In this document: one piece after another, positions 9,860-17,836 of the stretch | How positions within the stretch are numbered: the stretch's first letter is position 1 | Layout: each line of letters begins with the position of its first letter | Source of the DNA: Indolivaga alginatilytica | GTDB taxonomy: Bacteria > Bacteroidota > Bacteroidia > Bacteroidales > Dysgonomonadaceae | Assembly: GCF_003201355.1 (NCBI RefSeq) | Contig: NZ_QICL01000016.1 | Location: 46,239 to 110,238, forward strand | Reading direction: 5' to 3' | Length of the DNA: 64,000 nt | Translations under genes and position numbers: made by a program | The notes under the pieces: model-generated | Database searches by the model: none | The model's input: only the letters and a program-made list of their open reading frames with translations | Told to the model about the DNA's origin: nothing

Positions 9860-11164
9860 TCAATTGTAGCTTTTTTCGATAGTTGCCCCTATATAATAGT
9901 GCAATAGTATCTGGTCGTACGAATATCCTTTTTCTCCCATTACCGCTGCCCCTATCTGGCACAAGCCTACACCATGCCCCCAACCTGCACCGCTCAGGGT
10001 AAATTGTTTGCCCTCCCTTTCTACATAAAAGGCAGAACTGTAGAGGTGCGAACTAGATAAAATTCTACGTATTTCGAGTTCTTTACCTATAATCAGTGTC
10101 TTTTTTGACCCGATAATTTTTAGTCTTATAAGCCTGCCCGAAGTTCCCCGTTGTATGGGGATCAGTTCCTGTATAACTCCAAAATCGATACTCGAACGTC
10201 TCAATATAAGGGCGGATAATTCTTCCTGACTATAGGAAACTTTCCATCGGTAGAAATCCACTGTTTCCTGATCGTAATTATTAAGAACCTGACCCAATAT
10301 TTTTTTATCCTGTGTATTGCAAAATGCCGAAGGACGGTTTTTTATCCATTTCAAAGCCTCCGTTTCTTTTGTCAGATCGGGTAAATCGCTTGTATTTGCA
10401 TCATCCCGTAGTTTTACGAGATATGAAAATCTGGTATCTTCCCAACAATTCTGAAATTCTTCGACCGCACCACCGCAACATTTCGAGAAACGGGCGTCGC
10501 ATATTTTATTTTCTGAAGTCAACACTTGTCCTCTCGTTTCTGCAATGGCTTGCTTCACAGTTTCGATATTCGAGGAGGCTCTTGTTATTCCCTGATAACG
10601 TTGGCAATGATCGTCTGCACAAACATCAAAATGTATGTGATCTTCGCGGTCGTACCATCTGATAAATTCGTTTTCGGTTTCTGTGAAAGACGAATATTCG
10701 GCATTGTCGGCTTTTATCTCTTTGTTTTTCTCTATTTGAGCCAGAAGCCAGCTTCGTGATATAACGGCATGTGCTTTCAGTAGCTCTAAAGATGCGGTAG
10801 CACTCATTTCGGATGAGATAACGCTCGTAAGATAATCTTCAATCTTGACTATATTGATAACTGTTATCTGATCGTCTTCAACAATAAGTTTCAATGCTCC
10901 CTGAAATTGCTGATCTTCTTTTCGTTCCCAATGGAAATTGACTCCTATAACCACCTCCTTTATAACGAAGGATGCTTTCTTATCTGTAGGCTCAAATAAT
11001 AACTGATCGTAAAGCGCTCCGTTCCACAGGATTCTTCCATCCTGATAAGAGGCCGAATGCTCGCCCTTTGCCTCTTGTCCGAGACACACATAATCAGCAT
11101 TAAAATTAAATGTGATGGCTTTATCTGATAAAATGCCAACACTTACACTAGGTTCTATCGACAT
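9860..11164 (-). CDS. SpoIID/LytB domain protein (putative peptidoglycan lytic enzyme)
   Basis: The 434-residue protein carries a SpoIID domain. The segment VISSEMSATASLELLKAHAVISRSW (residues 115-139) contains the conserved glutamate (E119) that is catalytic in Bacillus SpoIID, a lytic transglycosylase on stem-peptide-free glycan. A Cys-rich stretch DARFSKCCGGAVEEF follows near 220, and the C-terminal GAGWGHGVGLCQIGAAVMG is diagnostic. No signal peptide is apparent, as is usual for Bacteroidetes members, so its compartment is uncertain. The cluster context suits action on glycan strands. Confidence 0.85.
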   Translation of the reverse strand: MSIEPSVSVGILSDKAITFNFNADYVCLGQEAKGEHSASYQDGRILWNGALYDQLLFEPTDKKASFVIKEVVIGVNFHWERKEDQQFQGALKLIVEDDQITVINIVKIEDYLTSVISSEMSATASLELLKAHAVISRSWLLAQIEKNKEIKADNAEYSSFTETENEFIRWYDREDHIHFDVCADDHCQRYQGITRASSNIETVKQAIAETRGQVLTSENKICDARFSKCCGGAVEEFQNCWEDTRFSYLVKLRDDANTSDLPDLTKETEALKWIKNRPSAFCNTQDKKILGQVLNNYDQETVDFYRWKVSYSQEELSALILRRSSIDFGVIQELIPIQRGTSGRLIRLKIIGSKKTLIIGKELEIRRILSSSHLYSSAFYVEREGKQFTLSGAGWGHGVGLCQIGAAVMGEKGYSYDQILLHYYIGATIEKSYN

Positions 11165-11217
11165 ATTTTATTCGTTTTTATGTTGTAAAGGTGTGGTTCT
11201 CCTCACCCATGGTTCGG

Positions 11218-11276
11218 TGTAGGGGTGAACCTATGTGTTCACCCATTTCGGGCAGACACATAGGTCTGCCCCTACA
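11218..11276. repeat. Nested palindromic intergenic element
   Basis: The outer arms are TGTAGGGG (11218-11225) and CCCCTACA (11269-11276). Inside are two separate hairpins, GGGTGAAC-ctatgt-GTTCACCC and GGGCAGAC-acatag-GTCTGCCC. The loop-spanning sequences ACCTATGTG and CACATAGGT are themselves complementary, so one long stem or two short hairpins can form. Similar GTAGGGGC/GCCCCTAC palindromes are scattered in many bacterial genomes. The stop codon of the DUF4922 gene (TAG at 11272-11274) lies inside its right arm. Confidence 0.8.
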
Positions 11277-12216
11277 GCTCTATAGATTTTAGTTTCTCAA
11301 TTATCTCGTTAAATTTCTTATCGGATATACAAATCTCTTTTAGAATAGCGATAATATCGTCTTTGTTTATTTTATTGAAATCTTTTTCAACGGGAGTGAT
11401 AAATACACCTCCCAAATCTACCGAACCGGGGCTTATCAGTATATTATCCTCTCCTTCGGCAAAGTAACAAGACGGGCGGTGTTTTTCACGGGGAAAAATG
11501 CAGGTGAACCAACTTCCTTCCTCATACCATGAAAGGATATTAAGCATAGGCTCTTTCTCTCCTTCTTTGATTTCTATTTTAGAATACAGCTTTTCGAAAT
11601 AGCCGACAGCCTTATTTTTATCTTTCGATTCAATCAGAAAACCGTTTCTTAAATAATCTTTCAAAGTATAAACATTCAAATTTTCCTCTACTGAGAGAAT
11701 CTCTTTTCGGATGGTTTTCATATCCTTTTCCAAAGGAAGAAAACCTTTGCTCCCTGCCTGAAAATGGGCATGGTCGGGAGCTGATGCTCCGCACTTCGGA
11801 CCATTGTAAAAGATCACATATCCGTCAAAAGTCTGAGTAAGGTCAAGCATATCACTGAATCTGTGTAAGACCAATTGATCGGTATGGGTGTAAGTCGGTA
11901 TGGTAAAGTGCTTTGGGAAGATAGGGTAGGGGTTGACCAATACCTCATATTCCTGATTAAAAGGAATGTTTTTCTGTTCTTCAGGCAGATTTTGAGGACA
12001 TAAAAAGCACTTTCTTTCCTGTATTGATTTAGTGTCTACCTTTGCGGCGGACGATTGAATACGTGCAGGATTAAATTGCACCCGAATAGTAAAATCACCG
12101 AACGAAAAATCCTTTGTCTTCACTTCCGCCAAAGCTGCATAATTGTCTTTGGCTAAATCCCAATCCTGTAATTGTTCTTGAAGTAATACTTCGGCAGCCT
12201 TAGAGATCAGATTCAT
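11272..12216 (-). CDS. DUF4922 protein, GalT/HIT-like nucleotidyltransferase fold
   Basis: This 314-residue protein matches DUF4922, found mostly in Bacteroidales. It has GalT-like hallmarks: a Cys-X2-Cys pair (RKCFLCPQN, C70 and C73), VNPYPIFPKHFT near residue 95, and a histidine-rich motif PDHAHFQAG (H149, H151, Q153). These suggest a nucleotidyl transferase or phosphorylase acting on a sugar phosphate or nucleotide sugar. The substrate is unknown. It overlaps the upstream glycosyltransferase gene by 4 bp, so the two are probably translationally coupled and functionally paired. Confidence 0.78.
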   Translation of the reverse strand: MNLISKAAEVLLQEQLQDWDLAKDNYAALAEVKTKDFSFGDFTIRVQFNPARIQSSAAKVDTKSIQERKCFLCPQNLPEEQKNIPFNQEYEVLVNPYPIFPKHFTIPTYTHTDQLVLHRFSDMLDLTQTFDGYVIFYNGPKCGASAPDHAHFQAGSKGFLPLEKDMKTIRKEILSVEENLNVYTLKDYLRNGFLIESKDKNKAVGYFEKLYSKIEIKEGEKEPMLNILSWYEEGSWFTCIFPREKHRPSCYFAEGEDNILISPGSVDLGGVFITPVEKDFNKINKDDIIAILKEICISDKKFNEIIEKLKSIEL

Positions 12217-13679
12217 ACGCTTTTTTTATTTAAGGCAATACGTGCTTGAAGTTCCCACGTCCGTATTCTGTCTTTGTAGGTGTTGTGGGCGTTCATTTTT
12301 ACGATATCCAATGATGCATCCGAATTGTCATCCCAACGACGGCACAGATACAATACATCGTAAATACGTCCGATCTGATATTCTCTGGAGAATTGCAAAC
12401 CAAGCGCATAATCTTCCCCATAGCTGGTGTTAGGTACTTTTATCTCTCTCAGTAAGGGTGTGTAAAAAGCTCGCGGAGCACCCAGCCCGTTGATGCGAAG
12501 GGCATTGTTCCGTCCGTTTTCGGGAGTCCATTCTTTATGATCTATAATTCCTGGAGGTATCATCTTCATATCGAAATCGGTAAGCATGTACGAGCCTACT
12601 ACCATGGCGCAATTTTGTGCATAGAAAGCATCTACTATTTTTTGCAATGTGTTTTCGTCGGAATATACATCGTCACTATCCAATTGTACCGAAAATTTAC
12701 CACATTTGGGGTGATGCACTCCTGCATTCCAGCATCCGCCGATTCCCAGTTCTTTATTTTCGGGAATAATATGGATAAGACGTTCATCCGATGCGAAATT
12801 ATCTATAGCTTCACCTGTTCCGTCTGTAGAATAATTATCAACAATAATCAGATTGAATTTAAAATTAGTCTTTTGGTTCAGTACCGATTTTATGGCATCA
12901 GCTATCGTACGGATGCGGTTTCTAACAGGTATAATTACCGATGCCTCGTATTCAAAACCGGCTTTGTTAAATTCCACATCTTTAAATTTCGGGGCAAGGT
13001 ATCCGCCTACCGCTTTCAAATGATCGGTACATGCTTTTTCCATTTCTACCTGTACTTCCCTGTTTTTAGGGTCTACATAGTCGAAAATTTTTTCTCCGCT
13101 TTTTCGGGTATCGTTTTCTGCTTCGGTATATAAATATTCGTTGATGTGAACAAGATCCGCCTCTTGCGAAACTTTCAATCGAAGATCGTATATTCCTGCA
13201 AATTTATAGTCTGTATCCATCTTTGATACGGCCTTTTTCAGTTCTTCCGATTTGTAGATAAGTACAGAACCGAAGTTGAAATCATCACGCAAACTGCCTT
13301 TTTGATAAGCAATAAGAGGCGAGTTCTTTTTTTCTTCATCTGTTACCTGATAATGATCGGCATAGATAAGACCTGCACCGGAGTCTTTAGCAATTTGCAG
13401 CATGCGTTCCAGGGCAAAATAACCTAACCTCAGGTCTGCCGCTTTTGTATATATCAACGTATATGCTGTATTTGCGTTTGCTGCTATTTTTTTTATTGTA
13501 GCTGTTGACCTGAGGGAATCTATATTGATGGTTTGGCAATCGGCAATAGTCTCATTGCAATTATTGTCTGTGAATAGAAAGATTTCATTAACAAGATCGG
13601 ATGCTTGCAGAGAAGCAACAGTTTCTTTTACCTGATTGGTATTTTCAAAAGGAATAAAGCAATTTATAGTTGATTTCAT
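12213..13679 (-). CDS. Family 2 glycosyltransferase with extra N-terminal domain
   Basis: The 488-residue protein has a GT-A domain in its second half: ASVIIPVRNRIRTIADAIKS (about 245-265), NLIIVDNYSTDGTGEA and the metal-binding QLDSDDVYSDE. The first 220 residues (starting with STINCFIPFENTNQVKETV) look like a second, degenerate GT-A-like domain without a clear DXD motif. There is no signal peptide or membrane segment, so it is cytoplasmic. It is paired with the DUF4922 gene by a 4-bp overlap and lies 16 bp after the symporter gene. The acceptor and donor are unknown; a role in wall sugar metabolism is inferred from the neighbours. Confidence 0.82.
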   Translation of the reverse strand: MKSTINCFIPFENTNQVKETVASLQASDLVNEIFLFTDNNCNETIADCQTINIDSLRSTATIKKIAANANTAYTLIYTKAADLRLGYFALERMLQIAKDSGAGLIYADHYQVTDEEKKNSPLIAYQKGSLRDDFNFGSVLIYKSEELKKAVSKMDTDYKFAGIYDLRLKVSQEADLVHINEYLYTEAENDTRKSGEKIFDYVDPKNREVQVEMEKACTDHLKAVGGYLAPKFKDVEFNKAGFEYEASVIIPVRNRIRTIADAIKSVLNQKTNFKFNLIIVDNYSTDGTGEAIDNFASDERLIHIIPENKELGIGGCWNAGVHHPKCGKFSVQLDSDDVYSDENTLQKIVDAFYAQNCAMVVGSYMLTDFDMKMIPPGIIDHKEWTPENGRNNALRINGLGAPRAFYTPLLREIKVPNTSYGEDYALGLQFSREYQIGRIYDVLYLCRRWDDNSDASLDIVKMNAHNTYKDRIRTWELQARIALNKKSV

Positions 13680-13695
13680 TATTGGTTCAGATTCT

Positions 13696-15165
13696 TTATA
13701 TTGTTTGTTTTTTTATATCTTTTTTCTTTGTGAATAATAGCAAGCCTATAAATGTAAATAGAGCATTCATTATCAATAGCTCGTAACTGAATTTATATCC
13801 ACCAAACCAAGCCTCCGAATTTTTATCGATAATAAAGCATAGGATAGGGGAGGCAATAGCTACCAACGGAATATACTTGTCATACACTGATTTCTTTGTG
13901 AATATTCCGAAGGCGAATAATCCTAAAATAGGTCCATATGTGTAACTTGCCAATATGTATACTGCATCGATCACCGATGTATTATTCAGGGCATTAATTA
14001 TAATAATAACCAATCCCATAACGACCGCCATGCCAATATGTACTTTCTTACGGGTTCTGGAAACTCCGTCTTCACTTTGCTTTTTTGTACTTTGAAGTAT
14101 ATCTACCGTGAAAGAGGTCGTAAGGGCAGTCAAAGCAGACCCTGCTGCGGCATAGGCTGCTGATATCAGACCTATTATAAATAGTATGCCGACAATGATA
14201 GGGAAATATCCCTGAGTGGCTATCATGGGGAATAATTCGTCGCTCTTCGAGGGTAATACAATCTGATGTTCCGAGGCAAACATATATAATAAAACGCCTA
14301 GCATCAGGAATAAAAAGATTACAAAAAACTGTGAAATGCCGCTTGTCACCATGTTTTTTTGCGAGTCCTTGAAGTTTTTACAGCTAAGGTTCTTTTGCAT
14401 CATATCCTGATCGAGTCCTGTTGTGGCAATAACTGTAAATATACCGGCTAAGAATTGCTTGAAGAAAAACCTTCGGTCGTTTATATCGTCAAAGAAAAAT
14501 GTTTTTGAGTAATCGTTATTACCGATTGCCGATAACATTCCTGTGAAGTTGAGATTCAGATCGGATGCGATAAAGTATATGCATAATCCAACGGAAACAA
14601 GGAGGCATACGGTTTTAAGGGAGTCAGTCCAGATTAAAGACTTTACACCTCCCCTAAAGGTATATAACCAGACTAGTATCATTGTAATAGATACATTCAG
14701 CGTAAAAGGTAAATGGAATGGTTCGAACAGCAGTAGTTGCATAACGATGCATACAAGAAAAAGGCGAACTGCCGCCCCTAACATCTTAGATATGAAAAAG
14801 AACCATGCTCCTGTTTTATAAGTGGATATCCCGAATCGCTCTTCCAGATATTCATAGATCGAGGTGAGATTCATTTTGTAGAATAATGGAATAAGCACAA
14901 AGGCTATAATCATTTGCCCTACTACAAAACCTAAAACCATTTGAAGGTATGAAAAACCTCCTGTAGCAACCATTCCGGGAACGGAAACAAATGTTACTCC
15001 TGATATAGCAGATCCAATCATGGCAAAAGCTACTACATACCACGGCGATTTACGGTTGCCTACAAAGAACCCCTGATTGTCGGTCTTTCGTCCGCTTACA
15101 TATGATATGCCAAATAGTATAACAAAATACGAGGCAATAGTTATTAAAATAAGAGTAGCACTCAT
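13696..15165 (-). CDS. Sodium:solute symporter family (SSS) transporter
   Basis: The protein has 489 residues from the ATG at 15165 and about 13 hydrophobic helices. SSS features include GRKTDNQGFFVGNRKSPWYVVAFAMIGSAISGVTFVSVPG near the N-terminus and a sodium-site-like region GLISAAYAAAGSALTALTTSF. An in-frame ATG 63 bp upstream would add a charged stretch that does not look like a membrane protein start, so I prefer 15165. It is the first gene of the recycling cluster and may bring in a sugar or amino acid released from the wall. The substrate cannot be deduced. Confidence 0.85.
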   Translation of the reverse strand: MSATLILITIASYFVILFGISYVSGRKTDNQGFFVGNRKSPWYVVAFAMIGSAISGVTFVSVPGMVATGGFSYLQMVLGFVVGQMIIAFVLIPLFYKMNLTSIYEYLEERFGISTYKTGAWFFFISKMLGAAVRLFLVCIVMQLLLFEPFHLPFTLNVSITMILVWLYTFRGGVKSLIWTDSLKTVCLLVSVGLCIYFIASDLNLNFTGMLSAIGNNDYSKTFFFDDINDRRFFFKQFLAGIFTVIATTGLDQDMMQKNLSCKNFKDSQKNMVTSGISQFFVIFLFLMLGVLLYMFASEHQIVLPSKSDELFPMIATQGYFPIIVGILFIIGLISAAYAAAGSALTALTTSFTVDILQSTKKQSEDGVSRTRKKVHIGMAVVMGLVIIIINALNNTSVIDAVYILASYTYGPILGLFAFGIFTKKSVYDKYIPLVAIASPILCFIIDKNSEAWFGGYKFSYELLIMNALFTFIGLLLFTKKKDIKKQTI

Positions 15166-15445
15166 CCGATCTTGGGTGAATTTGGTTTTAAAGTCACAGA
15201 CCTGTTTATGTATATTAAGTAACTTCAACTATTTATTGCTACAACAATCTTTGCTTGTTATATCTGCCAAAGCAATAAAAAGGTCTTAGACCTTAAATCA
15301 CCCTTAAAGATAATGAACTATTTGAAATTGTCTAATGATTTAAGGTCATAGATATATTTGTCGCCTGACGAAGTATAGCAAAGACTGTTAGCTATGACTC
15401 TAAGATAGGGTAATAAATACTTTGTTGTATTTATCACATATTTTT

Positions 15446-15937
15446 TTAGTCAACTGTTCCGTAAAAGGAGATACTTTGTCTATTGGTCGGTAAGGCATTT
15501 AATGTGCCATACCCACTCGGGCTTATTCTTAGGAGCAGTGAAATCCCTTCATTTTCCCTATTGGTTATATCCAGAGGTTCAATTTTAATCTCATAAGTTC
15601 CATCTTTTTTGAGAATGTCCGAATAATTAAATTTAGTACTGGTGAAATCTATACTAATATCTCTTGGGTTGATCGGTGCAATATATGAGCGTCCAAAATA
15701 AGGAAGATTGGCAATAATGGTATCTGAGGTTACTTTTAAATAATAGTCGTAATTCAGATTAACTGACCGGGCGGACATTGGTTGTGCACTAGTAGCATGA
15801 AATGTAAAATTACGATTCTCTATTTTTTCTGCATACTCCTTAGCTTTGGTTTGTTGCTCAGGGGTTAATTCTTTAGTCTTACATCCAAAAAGAATTGCTA
15901 GCAGACAAATGCTAATTAAGGTAAATGTCTTTTTCAT
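15446..15937 (-). CDS. DUF4251 lipoprotein
   Basis: The 163-residue exported protein has a lipobox (AILFGC, Cys19) and matches DUF4251, a small beta-rich family of unknown function in Bacteroidetes. Recognisable parts are KIENRNFTFHATSAQPMSA, LNYDYYLKVTSDTIIANLPYFGR and a C-terminal SISFYGTV. It is monocistronic, with a 217-bp gap before the symporter-led operon and about 100 bp on the other side. Confidence 0.8.
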   Translation of the reverse strand: MKKTFTLISICLLAILFGCKTKELTPEQQTKAKEYAEKIENRNFTFHATSAQPMSARSVNLNYDYYLKVTSDTIIANLPYFGRSYIAPINPRDISIDFTSTKFNYSDILKKDGTYEIKIEPLDITNRENEGISLLLRISPSGYGTLNALPTNRQSISFYGTVD

Positions 15938-15977
15938 ATCGATAGTATTTTGTTTTTAAAACACTTAAGTCTGGTAG

Positions 15978-16014
15978 TTGGTTCAATAATAAAGTACTAC
16001 TGTTATTGATCCAA
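15978..16014. terminator. Hairpin between dgkA-like gene and DUF4251 gene
   Basis: TTGGTTCAATA (15978-15988) pairs with TATTGATCCAA (16004-16014) apart from one T-T mismatch, with a 15-base loop. It lies just downstream of the stop of the lipid kinase gene on the minus strand. There is no strong U-tract, so it could be a terminator or a processing site. Confidence 0.4.
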
Positions 16015-16038
16015 TAAACTTGTTTCTGAGATGAGGCT

Positions 16039-16431
16039 TTAGTTTCCTATGAGATGGCTTATCTTGGGAAGGAATATTAAAATACCTATTACTACAGATA
16101 CTATTGTACTGACCAGTACGGCTGCGGCTGAAATATCTTTTACTTTTTTGATTAGATCATGGTACTCGGGAGATACAAAATCAGCGAGATTCTCAATGGC
16201 AGAGTTCAGAATTTCAGTAGAAATAACAAATCCTATCGCAAAGCAAAGGAGTATCCATTCAATAATCGAAATTTGAAATATACTTCCACATACTACAACA
16301 ATTAAAGACACTAGAAGATGTATGCGCAGATTGTGTTCCTCTTTGAATACTATTTTTAGCCCGTTGAAAGCGTATGTAAAACTCTTAATCCTTTTGCGTA
16401 AAGAGAATTTTTCGTGAGATTTATTATTCAT
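16039..16431 (-). CDS. dgkA: Diacylglycerol kinase family (DgkA/undecaprenol kinase-like) membrane protein
   Basis: The 130-residue protein has the short DAGK family layout: an amphipathic N-terminus, FTYAFNGLKIVFKEEHNLRIHLLVS, then ILNSAIENLADFV (the catalytic signature) and VKDISAAAVLVSTIVSV. Three transmembrane helices are visible. Members phosphorylate diacylglycerol or undecaprenol at the inner membrane; Bacteroidetes and Firmicutes members may prefer undecaprenol. It ends two bases before the next gene begins in the transcribed order, so it is likely co-transcribed with the MFS gene. Confidence 0.9.
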   Translation of the reverse strand: MNNKSHEKFSLRKRIKSFTYAFNGLKIVFKEEHNLRIHLLVSLIVVVCGSIFQISIIEWILLCFAIGFVISTEILNSAIENLADFVSPEYHDLIKKVKDISAAAVLVSTIVSVVIGILIFLPKISHLIGN

Positions 16432-16432
16432 G

Positions 16433-17623
16433 TTATTTCATTTTAGGAGAAAAAATCAAATGTATCAATAATAATATAACAACAAATGCTGCTCCTGTTA
16501 GTACAACCCCGTTCCAACCCATGTGTTCCCATGCTTTACCTCCTGCAAAAGTTCCAAATGATCCTCCTATAAAGTAGCTGGTCATATAAACAGTGTTTAG
16601 TCTATTTGTTGCATCAGGATTGGTCGAAAAAACAATAGTTTGGTTGCTTACATGAATAGATTGCAGTCCTACATCGAGAACGAAAATACCCACAATAAGT
16701 CCGGCATAGGTAAAACCCCATATGCCCAAGATAGCCCATGACATTATCATTAAGATAGCTGCACACATAATTAATGTATTTTTATTTACACGGTCGGAAA
16801 TTCGTCCTACCATAGAAGCTGCTAAGGCTCCTCCAATACCTACGAGTCCTAATTCTCCTGCAATATCACTTCCAGCAAAGAAAGGAGGTCTTTCGAGATG
16901 AAATGTGAGTGTTGTCCAAAATGCAAGGAAAGATCCTAATGCTAAAGCCCCTCTTATCGAAGCAAGGCGTAAGCTCGGTACTGTTTTAATATAATGTGAG
17001 ATAGATTTCATGAGCCCCCAATAACTTCCTTTAAAAGTGGGTTTTATGTCGGGTAATAAAAAAAATATTAATATCCATAAGATGAAGATTATTCCGGCAG
17101 CTATATAATATACCTGTCTCCATCCTAAATATTCTCCTAGTACCCCACTGAAAATACGAGAAACCAATATACCGATCAGTAATCCTGTCATAACCATTCC
17201 TACGTTTTTACCCTTCTCTTTGGGGTCGGATAATTGTGCAGCTAAAGGAACAAACATTTGAGGAACAACAGAGCTTAGGCCAATAAAGAAGCTGGCAATT
17301 ATCATTGTTGTAATATTCTGACTAAGTGCAAACGCAATTAGCGAAGCTATAATAAGTACAAAATCTATAATTATGATTTTCCGCTTTCTGAACATATCGC
17401 CTAGTGGAACAAGCAGAAATAATCCGGCAGCATAGCCTATCTGGGTAATCATCGCCACATTATTTGCTGTGGCTTCGGATACATTTAATTCTCTTGCAAT
17501 CTTTCCTAATAGAGGTTGATTGTAGTAGTTGTTGGCAACAACTAATCCGGCTCCTATTGTCATGAGCCATAGGGTGCTCTTTGTTAATTTTGATTGCTGA
17601 GTATTGAGTGGTGAATCCTTCAT
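16433..17623 (-). CDS. MFS family exporter
   Basis: The 396-residue protein has 12 predicted helices and the MFS signature PLGDMFRKRKIIIID after helix 2, with MVGRISDRVNKNTLIM in the second half. It opens with WLMTIGAGLVVANNYYNQPLLGKIARELNVSE, typical of the YgaY/drug-exporter-like branch. The substrate is unknown. The ATG at 17623 is about 140 bp from the tRNA gene, which is divergently transcribed. Confidence 0.85.
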   Translation of the reverse strand: MKDSPLNTQQSKLTKSTLWLMTIGAGLVVANNYYNQPLLGKIARELNVSEATANNVAMITQIGYAAGLFLLVPLGDMFRKRKIIIIDFVLIIASLIAFALSQNITTMIIASFFIGLSSVVPQMFVPLAAQLSDPKEKGKNVGMVMTGLLIGILVSRIFSGVLGEYLGWRQVYYIAAGIIFILWILIFFLLPDIKPTFKGSYWGLMKSISHYIKTVPSLRLASIRGALALGSFLAFWTTLTFHLERPPFFAGSDIAGELGLVGIGGALAASMVGRISDRVNKNTLIMCAAILMIMSWAILGIWGFTYAGLIVGIFVLDVGLQSIHVSNQTIVFSTNPDATNRLNTVYMTSYFIGGSFGTFAGGKAWEHMGWNGVVLTGAAFVVILLLIHLIFSPKMK

Positions 17624-17723
17624 TATGATAGTTTTTTTGTGCCTCTAAGGCCTCTGGAATATAGTTTATCTAAACAAAGTTATTATTTTTCTTTCTAAAA
17701 TTTCATTTTTTAAATAATAATAC

Positions 17724-17731
17724 TACCTTTG
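17724..17731 (+). promoter_or_regulatory. -7 promoter element of tRNA-Lys
   Basis: TACCTTTG fits the Bacteroidetes -7 consensus TAnnTTTG and lies about 30 bp before the mature tRNA 5' end. The upstream -33 box is weak. Confidence 0.6.
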
Positions 17732-17761
17732 CACTCGCTTTGAAAGAAAAGCCAATAGGTA

Positions 17762-17834
17762 GATTCCGTAGCTCAGTTGGTAGAGCACATCACTTTTAAT
17801 GATGGGGTCCTGGGTTCGAGCCCCAGCGGGATCA
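17762..17834 (+). tRNA. tRNA-Lys (anticodon TTT)
   Basis: The 73-nt cloverleaf has acceptor arms GATTCCG/CGGGATC with one T-G pair. The D-arm is GCTCAGTTGGTAGAGC. The anticodon stem CATCA/TGATG encloses loop CTTTTAA (anticodon TTT). The T-arm is CTGGGTTCGAGCCCCAG. CCA is not encoded. The 3' 13 bases are part of the island attachment repeat and overlap the stop codon of the recombinase on the other strand. Confidence 0.97.
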
Positions 17835-17836
17835 CA
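17822..17836 (+). repeat. Left attachment site repeat (in tRNA-Lys 3' end)
   Basis: CCCAGCGGGATCACA covers the 3' T-stem, acceptor strand and two following bases. It is identical to 38780-38794. It also contains the recombinase stop codon (TGA on the minus strand, 17832-17834). Confidence 0.8.

Noticed and set aside
12537..13133. 198-codon plus-strand frame
   Set aside because: It is antisense to the glycosyltransferase gene and its composition (Tyr, Phe, Ile, Cys rich) is typical of a shadow frame.
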